NCBI GenBank assembly: GCA_050084515.1
Contig: CM114272.1
Coordinates: 5,642,001-5,706,000, forward strand
Origin: Blasia pusilla
Lineage: Eukaryota > Marchantiophyta > Marchantiopsida > Blasiales
DNA: 64,000 bases
Direction of reading: 5' to 3'
The position numbers and the translations under genes were made by a program. Positions 56,611 to 64,000 of the stretch are shown in pieces. Numbering within the stretch: position 1 is the stretch's first letter; every line of letters begins with the position of its first letter. The notes beneath the pieces were generated by a model. The model had not been told where the DNA came from. It was given only the letters and a program-made list of their open reading frames with translations, and did not search any database.

Positions 56611-57590
56611 GGTATTCGAGTGTTAGATCTCTTTGGAGGGATTAGCATCGGGTTAGCTGCTGTTTTGCAGGCAAGAGTGTGAGTGCAGTAGTACCTGTAT
56701 GTGGAGAATGATGATGTTGCAAGGCGCGTCTCACTACGACATGTGGTACAGTTACGCGTACGTTTTCCCGACTTATTGTCTGCATGCGCGGCACAGGGAT
56801 ACAAGAGTTTCCTACCGAGGGATATTTCATTGCTGGGGGCGCTGGAGTTAGACCGGTTAGGCACCATTGATTTGGTCATTTTTTGGTTGGCCATGTCAGG
56901 GCCAATCGAGTGCTGGACGAGGCAGCGGGTTGGCTGACACTCGGTCTAGGTTGTTTTGGGAGATGCTGAGGGTCTTACGGCAGTTGCAAGAGCACTAGTC
57001 TCGTTCTCCAGCCTACATTCGGGAGAATGTGCCAATCTTAGGAGACTCGAGGTCACGGGTGGTGACGAGTGCTCGTTAGGTGCGTGCCTGGATCGGCCCA
57101 GCAGTGTTCTTGGATGCGGCAAGTGTAGGTTCTAGAGCCCATCGCCCGCGTCTATGGCGGACAAACCTTGGTACCCCATGCGGTGTTACGGAGGGCGTAT
57201 GCGAGAGTGGAGCGCCCCTCTCATTTGTTAGTGGATTCCATTTTGGATCCAGGTCGTTGCTCATAGGTAGTGAGGCACAATGATCAACCATCGTCAATAG
57301 GGTAGGCAAGCCACGGGCAACCTTTCCCACGTTTGAGAGTTTTCCCGCTTCCTATGCATACAAGGAGGTCGGTCCTGGCTTGGTTTGCGATGACCAAGTT
57401 CAAAGGTTGATGGAGCCCAATGCCAACAAGAGAGAGCGGGCGATGGGATTTTCCACAAGAGTGACGGCAGTACCGTGAGTATCAGAGGCATCACGACGCC
57501 ATGTCTTGGGTCAGGCGATGGACCTGAACTGCTTGACATGGATCTTCAGCTTGGGAGTGGCTGAGCAGCGTCGGATGAGATCGCGATAGG
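56611..57590 (+). pseudogene. C5 cytosine DNA methyltransferase domain, DNMT3-like, inside the Ty3 polyprotein
   Basis: Motif I VLDLFGG (56620-56640, SAM binding), motif II YLYVENDD (about 56692-56715), motif III near DIDLVI-type IDLVI (about 56866-56880), motif IV GWPCQGQS with the catalytic cysteine (56885-56908), then GLADTRSRLFWEMLRVL, motif VI ENV (57023-57031), motif VIII SRAHRPRLWRTNL (57131-57169), motif IX-like ERAMGF (57434-57451) and motif X-like LGQAMDLN (57506-57529). The spacing and the R-L-F-W-E and AHRPR-W-NL blocks are closest to DNMT3-type enzymes, and the motif order is linear, not rearranged as in plant DRM enzymes. It would transfer a methyl group from SAM to cytosine. 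A one-base length change in a T6 run (56879-56884) separates motif I from motif IV, and stops occur at 56680, 56689, 56996, 57077, 57281, 57476 and 57587. Confidence 0.9.
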
Positions 57591-57599
57591 ACACAGTAG

Positions 57600-58975
57600 T
57601 TGCGTTGGTGAGCCCCATGCCTACCGAGACGGTGGAGGCAATGGCTGGGGACGAGACCCGAGGAGATCAAAAAACCAGGGGAGATCGAGAGAGACACCCT
57701 TGGACTTCTTGGGATGTTTTGCAGGTACGCCAGGAGATGATAGCCACATCATCGAGCGTGGTTCCGGGCACTACATGTGGAGGAGATCAGAGTTTGTAGT
57801 TGGCTGCAGAAGAGCGGTCGAGTGTTGTTGTTCGAGACGGGGTTGCACCATAGCAACCACCGATATCCGCGCCAGAGAGTCCTACCGTAGTCACGATGGA
57901 GACTTGGGAGCCAGATATGGGCCCTAAGTTGATAGGAGAAGAGCGGTGCCAAATACATCAGTTCCTCAAGAATTATAGGAGCTGCTTTGCGTTTAGCATG
58001 GAGGATTTGGGTACGCTGAAGGGACCGGGGATCCGCATTGAGTTGTCAAGTGATACGCCGATCTTCCGATGACCCTACATGTACAGTGATATGGAGAGGG
58101 CTCTGATTCAGAGTAGGATCCAAGACTTGGTTGGAGCATAACTAGTGGAGATGTCGCATGGGGAGTATCCATCTTCCATTGTCATGCCCACCAAGAAGGA
58201 TGTGCATGACAATTGGACGCATAGGCGGATGTGTGGGGATTACCGACCTATCAATCGGCAGACAAAGTCTGATAGGTATGCCATGCCCACCCTTGAGGAG
58301 ATCTTTGATATGATTGGTCATGCAAAGGTTTTCAGTTGTTTGGATTTGCGAGCCGGAAATCATCAGCTACCTATCAGATCGGAGGACAGGCAGAAGACGG
58401 CATTTTGGGGCATCGATCCTCACGGAAAGGATTGTTTGTATTAGTGGCAATTCTTACCATTTGGGTTAAAGAACGCCGCGGCTGAGTTTCTAAGGGTCAT
58501 GGATAGGATCTTGGCTGGTCTGGATTTTGTTAGATGTTATATTGATGACATTGTAGTCTTTAGCGCCACGGTTGAGGAGCATGGGCGACATCTAGAGGAG
58601 GTGTTTCGACGATTGCAATTACATGGGCTGAAGCTACATCCAGGCAAGTGCAAGTTCTTCTACGACCAGATTGAGTACTTGGATCATACAATATACCCAG
58701 GGGGCCTTGGTGTTCAGCAGACAAAGATAGAGGCTATCTCAAGCATTCCACGCCCTACAGATGTGAGCCATGTTCATGCATTCATGGGATTGGCAAACTT
58801 CTATTGGCGGTACGTTAAGGGATTCAATTCGATTGTGAAGCTGCTGACCTTGCTGAACAAGGTGGATCACGAGTGGCACTGGGGGGATGAACAAGAGCAA
58901 GCATTTCAGTTGCTCAAGGACAGGTTGACATCCGCGCCCATCTTGAGGAGACCGATCAGGGGGCGTCCTTTCTAG
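57600..58975 (+). pseudogene. Reverse transcriptase of the Ty3 element
   Basis: After a linker the RT begins with LVEMSHGEYPSSIVMPTKKD (58142), CGDYRPINRQT (about 58234) and SCLDLRAGNHQLPI (58334 onward), then QFLPFGLKNAAAEF, and the catalytic YIDD (58538-58549) in RCYIDDIVVFSAT. Further blocks include GLKLHPGKCKFF and FMGLANFYWRYVKGF. All catalytic aspartates visible (LDL and YIDD) are intact, but TGA 58070, TAA 58139, TAG 58442 and TAG 58973 break the frame. It would copy element RNA into DNA. The SCLDLRAG...FLPFGLKNA set is typical of plant Ty3/gypsy. Confidence 0.92.
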
Positions 58976-59290
58976 TTGCACACAGATTGGAGCATGTTGG
59001 GGCTTGGAGCGGTGCTCACCCAGCATGATGATGAGGGTAGAGAGTTCGTGGTGGCTTACGCTAGCCGCTCAAACAACGCTGTAGAGGCAAAGTATAGCTC
59101 GTATGAGGGTGAGTGCTTGGTTGCAGTGTGGGCTGTCGCGCATTTCAAGTGTTACTCATTCGGCAACCCCTTTACCATCATCACTGATCATCAACCACTG
59201 AAGTGGTTGATGGAGTCCGACAAGCTTACAGGGAAGCTTGCGAGATGGGCTTTGTTGTTGTAGGAGTATGATTTTCATGTGGTAAATAGA
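58973..59290 (+). pseudogene. RNase H of the Ty3 element
   Basis: HTDWSMLGLGAVLTQHDDEG starts at 58979 with the first catalytic aspartate (58985-58987), followed by VVAYASRSNN, YSSYEGECLVAVWAVAHFKC (with the catalytic glutamate) and FTIITDHQPLKWLM (with an aspartate). It ends in TGKLARWALLL before a TAG at 59261. It removes the RNA strand of the hybrid during reverse transcription. Catalytic residues look preserved; the frame is broken by stops at either end. Confidence 0.9.
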
Positions 59291-59639
59291 CCTAGGACGC
59301 TCAACCAAGATGCAGATGGGTTGATTCGTAACCCATGCCCGAGTCAGGGAGATGCGACTGGAGCTCGATGGCATGGAGAGAGTGATGAGGAGTCAGTGCC
59401 AGGATGGCACGCGTCAACCTATTTAGGCATGTTGGTTATGGAGAGCCATAGTGTGGAGACTTCGATGGCGAGGCCTAGTGGAGAGTCCTTGGATCTCGAG
59501 GCCAGTGAGGAGACAACAGATGGCCAAGATAGTCATGATGATGGAGTAGTCTTGGAGTACCTTCGTACTGGCAGCGTGGCAAGCACCGTGGGTGCTAGAG
59601 AGCGGGATCGCATCCTACAGCGGGCCAGACGGTTCCGAT

Positions 59640-60765
59640 GGGAGGGGACACATGTTTCGAGGGTTTGGGACGATGGCAGAGTATGCGTAGTGTTGCATCC
59701 TTTGCAGAGAGCACGACTAGTGCAGCATACCCACGAGGAGTTGGGTCACTTTGGGGTGAAGCGGACGTACAGCTTGCTCCAGATTCAGTATCGGTGGCAA
59801 GGCATGCACACTGACGTTCAGCAGTTTGTTGCCAGGTACATGGTGTGTGATCGGGTCCGAGCATCATTCAATGCTGTGACTCCACAATTGCATCCATTAC
59901 TAATCATGGACTTAGGGTATAGATGGAGTTTGGATTTTGCAGGACCTTTGGCTTTGACGGAGCGTCACAATCGTTATGTGTTGATGATGGTCGAGCACTT
60001 CTCGAAGTGGATCGAGTTGGTTGGATTGCCTGACATCCCTAGTGAGGGAGTAGATTATGCCTTCCTTGACAGAGTGCTAAGTCATCATGGTGCACCGGCT
60101 GAGATGTTGACAGACCAGGGTACCAAGTTTCACGGTGAGTTCCACGCCTTGTGTGATCAGGCGCTGATCGACCATCGCACGACTTTGCAAGATCATCCCA
60201 AGGCGGATGGATTAGCGGAGAGAGTTGTGCAGACAATGAAGAGGGGTTTAGGCAAGTATGGCTTGCAGAGAGGTCACCTAGGAGATTGGGACCTCCAGTT
60301 GCTGTGGTTGGCGATGGGATACAGATTCAGCAGGCAGGCATCCTTAGCGTCTTTTTCACCGTACTTGCTACTTTATGGCTGAGAGCCAGGTTTACCTACG
60401 GCCATTCGTCGAGATCCTGGTGAGTGCTAGACTTTGATGACCCAGATGTATGGATGTGAGCATGTTCTCAGAGGGCTAAGTTGTTTCGGAGAGTGATGCC
60501 CATGGTGTTCGAGAACTTGGCGATTGCGCAGCATCGGGATACGTTGAGGTATACAACTATTCGGGGTGGTGGCTATCGACCAACTATCCAGAGATTTCAT
60601 CAAGGAGATTATGTCTACTTGCAGCAAAAGGCACCGACGACGTTGGATGTGACCATAGGCTGCACTATCCTGAGAGTGCGTGACGTTTTGCCATCCGATG
60701 GTATGGTATGGAAGGATCATGTGCGTAATTGTGCGCCATGTCACCTTCCATTGGAGATATTTTAG
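59640..60765 (+). pseudogene. Integrase of the Ty3 element
   Basis: The zinc-binding HHCC part shows HTHEELGHFGVKRTYSLLQI, but the first cysteine of the CX2C pair is replaced by tyrosine (YMVC, near 59838). The catalytic core has D in SLDFAGPL (59933), D in LTDQGTKF (60113) and E in LAERVVQ (60218), with 34 residues between the last two, close to the usual D,D(35)E. A TGA lies at 60380 and a frame change near 60422; the tail then reads FRRVMPMVFENLAIAQHRDT and ends VRNCAPCHLPLEIF at 60765. It would insert the DNA copy into the genome. No PHD finger or chromodomain follows. Confidence 0.92.
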
Positions 60766-61139
60766 TACTTCTTGTCTCGTTGTTTGGATGCCATGAGTTA
60801 GCATGGGATTGTGCGTGTATGTGTGTGTGTTTGGTAACAGCGATGTATGTTGTGTAGCGATGTGTATGCGCACGATAATGGAGCTTGCATGCAAGAAACC
60901 GTGACCGTAATCATGAAGATAATATTGACTTGCAAGATGAGGACCTAGAGGAGGTGGATGTGATATGTGGAATTTATGGCATCGAAGGGAGAGAGGATAC
61001 TCATATTGGAAACACTAAAAATTTGATTCTATGGGCTTGGAAGAGATGAAGATGATGTTGAAATGGAACATTGGATAGCCAATCTACCCAGCACTTCTCC
61101 TAACATGACCTGCGACCCTCAGATTGTCGCACGAGTGGT

Positions 61140-61495
61140 TTAAAAGCCTGTTTGTGGCCGAAAGGCTCACAAAGTGGGTGGAGATCGCGCCCTTTTTTTG
61201 TAGGAGTTCAGAATTATTCCACCGAGTCTAGTGAACCTATGCAGGATACTCCTCTACAATCTTTGAGCGTTGAAACGGTGGACTTAGTTGATGAGCCTAA
61301 TGATAATGATATTCTCATACCTATAGTTCCAAACTCTCAACCTATCAATCATGGCATGGATAGTTCATACATTTCCTCCGATGATGAAACAATTGCAATA
61401 GGAACTCGTCGCCGATCCACCCGATTCGAACTATTGAGCCGCCAAAGTACCGCTTACATATTAATCCACTGGACCCAACCATAGACCTAGACTAG
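61140..61495 (+). other. Possible fragment of a Ty1/copia-like or other polyprotein
   Basis: In one frame the 3' part reads RTIEPPKYRLHINPLDPT (ending at the TAG near 61492) after a serine/aspartate-rich stretch (SSYISSDDETIAIGTRRRST). An RRSTR...EPP-Y stretch is typical of the linker between integrase and reverse transcriptase in copia elements, but no catalytic motif is present. This identification is weak. Confidence 0.25.
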
Positions 61496-61679
61496 AAGAG
61501 TAATTACAAAATTTAGTGAGACGGATTAGTAGATAGTTGTAGCAAACTTGTTTTGTGTTGACTGTTGTAAGAAGTTCATTTTTATGACATTCCTTTTTAT
61601 ATACTTCTCGCAAGTAAGGCATTTATTTTTACATTGAAGGTGAAATTGGTAAGTGTGATTTTTGAGCTCTTGGTCACAA

Positions 61680-64000
61680 CTCCATTTTCCTCAAAACTTT
61701 GCAAGAGTGCTACAAACTCAAATTGGGAAAGTTTACATGATGAAAAATGAAAAAACCTTCATTCCATTGAAGGTTTAGTGGTTCGGGGGCCAAAAGGTAC
61801 TTACATATTTTTGAGGCTTTCCTCATAGCTCCATTTTGGTTGAAACTTGGCATGAGTGGAACAGGCACCTTAAAACCATGAAGAAAAACTTTTAGCTCAA
61901 GATGGGAAAGTTAGACAAGGTGAAAAATGAAAAAAATATATTTTGATAGAAGGTCTGATGGTTCGGGTCAAAAAAGGAGTTAGTAATTTTTGAGCATTTT
62001 CTCACAACTCTATTTTTCCTTAAACTTGGCAAGAGTGCTAGATGCAACTTGAAGACCCTGTTGGCCAAATTTCAGCTCAAGATAACAAAGTTGGAAAAGA
62101 TGAAAAATGAAAAAACCTTGTTTTGGGAGAAGGTCTTATTCGCGGCTGAAGAGGAGTTAGAACTTTTTGAGCTTTTTCTCACATCTTCATTTTCCCTAAA
62201 ACTTGGCAAGAGTGCTAGATAAACCTTGGAGACCATGTTGGCCAAATTTAAGCTCAAGATGAAAAAGTTGGACAAGATGAAAAATGGAAAAACCTTATTT
62301 TGGTAGAAGGTCTAATGGTTCGGGTCCAAAAAGGAGTTAGAAATTTTTGAGCTTTTGCTCATAACTTCATTTTTCCTGAAACTTGGCAAGAGTGCTAGAT
62401 GTATCTTGAAGACCTTGTCCGCAAAATTTTAGCTCAAGATGAAAAATTTGGACACGATGAAAAATGAAAAAATCTTGTTTTGGTGGAAGGTCTGATGGTT
62501 CGGGTCCAAAAAGGAGTTAGAACTTTTTGAGCTTTCGCTCACAACTTCATTTTTCCTCAAACTTTGCAAGAGAGCTACATGCACCTTGGGGACCACATTG
62601 GCCAAATTGCAGCTGAAGAACACAAATTTGGACAAGATGAAAAATGAAAAAACCTTATTTTGGTAGAAGGTCTCATGGTTTGGGTCCATAAAGGAGTTAG
62701 AAATTTTTGAGCTTTTGCTCACAACCTCATTTTTCTTTAAACTTGGCAAGAGTGCTAGATGCAACTTGAATACCCTGTTGGCCAAATTTCAGCTCAAGAT
62801 AATAAAGTTGGACAAGATGAAAAATGAAAAAACCTTGTTTTGGGAGAAGATCTTCTGATTCGCGTCCAAAGAGAGGAGTTAGAACTTTTTGAGTTTTTTC
62901 TCACATCTTCATTTTCCTTGAAACTTGGCAAGAGTGCTAGATGCATCTTGAAGACCTTGTTTGCAAAATTTCAGCTCAAGATGAAAAACTTGGACACGAT
63001 GAAAAATGAAAAAATCTTGTTTTGGTTCAGGTCCAAAAAGGAGTTAGAACTTTTGAGCTTTTGCTCACAACTTCATTTTTCCTCAAACTTTGCAAGAGAG
63101 CTACATGCACCTTGGGGATCACATTGGCCAAATTACAGCTGAAGAGCAAAAATTTGGACAAGATGAAAAATGAAGAAACCTTATTTTGGTAGAAGGTCTC
63201 ATGGTTTGGGTCCATAAAGGAGTTAGAAATTTTTGAGCTTTTTCTCACAACCTTATTTTGCCTAAAACTTGGCAAGAGTTCTAGATGCATTTTTGGGACC
63301 ATGTTGGCCAAATTTCAGCTCAAGTTGACAAAGTTGGACAAGATGAAAAATGGAAAAACCTTGTTTTGGTAGAAGGTTTGATTGTTCGAGTCCAAAAAGG
63401 ACTTAAATTTTTTTGAAATTTTGCTCATAACTTCATTTTGCCAAAAACTTTGCAAGAATGCTAGATGCACCTTGGGGACCACTTTGGCCAAATTGGAGCT
63501 CAAGAGGACAAAGTTGGACAAGATGAAAAGTGAGAAAACCTTATTTTGGTAAAAGGTTTGATGGTTCGAGTCCAAAAAGGAGTTAAAATTTTTTGAGCTT
63601 TTGCTCATAACTTTATTTTGCCTAAAACTTGGCAAGAATGCTAGGGAACTTGGCATCTTGGGGACCATGTTGTCCAAATTGCAGCTCAAGATGATAAAGT
63701 TGGACACGATGGAAAATGAAAAAACCTTATTTTGGTAGAAGGTCTCAAGGTTCCGGTCCAAAAAAGGAGTTCGAATGTTTGAAGCTTTTGCTCACAACTT
63801 CATTTTGCCTGAAAGTTGGCAAGAGTGCTAGATGCACCTTGGTGGACATGTTGGCCAAATTTCCGCTCAAGATGACAAAGTTGGACAACATGAAAAATGA
63901 AAAAACTTATTTTGGTAGAAGGTCTAATGGTTCGGGTCCAAAAAGGAGTTAGAAATTTTTGAGCTCTTTCTCACGACTTAATTTTGCCTGAAACTTGTCG
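61680..64000. repeat. Satellite, period about 180 bp, at least 13 copies, runs off the window
   Basis: The landmark GATGAAAAATGAAAAAACCTT recurs (with changes) near 61739, 61919, 62099, 62277, 62457, 62637, 62817, 62998, 63162, 63341, 63521, 63709 and 63891. Other landmarks are GGTTCGGGTCCAAAAAGGAG, TTTTTGAGCTTTTGCTCACA and AACTTGGCAAGAGTGCTAGA. Most intervals are 178-182, with 164 and 188 as exceptions. Because 180 is a multiple of three, frames stay open across copies on the minus strand (for example 63761-63315), giving 60-residue protein repeats that are probably not real genes. Confidence 0.95.

Larger units (their letters stand above)
53978..60765 (+). mobile_element. Ty3/gypsy retrotransposon internal region carrying a DNA methyltransferase
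   Basis: Order on the plus strand: Gag with two CCHC knuckles, aspartic protease, C5 cytosine methyltransferase, reverse transcriptase, RNase H, integrase. The RT-RNase H-IN order marks Ty3/gypsy (Metaviridae-like) rather than copia. From about 56885 to 60420 everything lies in one frame, broken only by 13 stop codons; frameshifts occur near 54375, between 55910 and 56090, at a six-T run (56879-56884) and near 60422. Fourteen stops across the element are TAG. No chromodomain was recognised after the integrase. Dead element. Confidence 0.92.

Noticed and set aside
60766-61140. 3' LTR of the Ty3 element
   Set aside because: No sequence matching the putative 5' LTR start at 52584 or the 54-bp duplication is found after the integrase.
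1-64000. CRISPR array or bacterial operon
   Set aside because: No short identical repeats with unique equal spacers; repeats here are satellites, and introns and plant elements show a eukaryotic nuclear genome.

Overview
The window looks like nuclear DNA of a land plant or close streptophyte relative. The evidence is a full-length polyamine oxidase of the plant PAO2/3/4 type, an F-box/kelch-type protein, degenerate TTTAGGG (plant-type) telomere-like repeats, GT-AG introns of about 100 bp, and plant-style Helitron, hAT and Ty3/gypsy elements. I cannot name the species. The mix of GC-rich intronless genes with decayed, repeat-dominated DNA, and a Ty3 element carrying a cytosine methyltransferase, would suit a seed-free plant (bryophyte, lycophyte or fern), but that is inference.

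Layout. 1-426: AT-rich minisatellite. 427-5915: a complete-ended but internally deleted Helitron inserted in that minisatellite. 5916-6450: probable 3' end of a non-LTR retrotransposon. 6.6-9.0 kb: hairpins and CT-rich minisatellites. 12424-13683: F-box/kelch-like gene (+). 18.28-18.5 kb: cluster of ACGTG cores. 20294-21751: intronless polyamine oxidase gene (+). 22-30.4 kb: low-complexity DNA, several two- or three-copy repeats, a tRNA-like SINE candidate and a telomere-like array. 30.9-34.8 kb: decayed minus-strand coding pieces of unknown family. 34.9-47.7 kb: three different tandem arrays that share short palindromic words (GGAACTNNAGTTCC and GGATCTTAAGATCC types), surrounding decayed plus-strand exons of an unknown multi-exon gene (38.2-44.1 kb). 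48.7-49.6 kb: GC-rich palindromic array. 50.4-52.5 kb: decayed hAT transposon. 52.6-60.9 kb: decayed Ty3/gypsy element. 61.7-64.0 kb: satellite with a period of about 180 bp running off the window.

Only two genes look intact, the F-box/kelch-like gene and the polyamine oxidase; both are single-exon and GC-rich. Most of the rest is mobile or repetitive. The most notable item is the Ty3/gypsy polyprotein, which reads Gag (two zinc knuckles) - protease - C5 cytosine methyltransferase - reverse transcriptase - RNase H - integrase. The methyltransferase keeps recognisable motifs I, II, IV (PCQ), VI (ENV), VIII and IX/X in linear, DNMT3-like order. The element is dead (frameshifts and about 20 in-frame stops), and most stops are TAG or TGA, as expected from deamination of methylated CAG and CGA codons.
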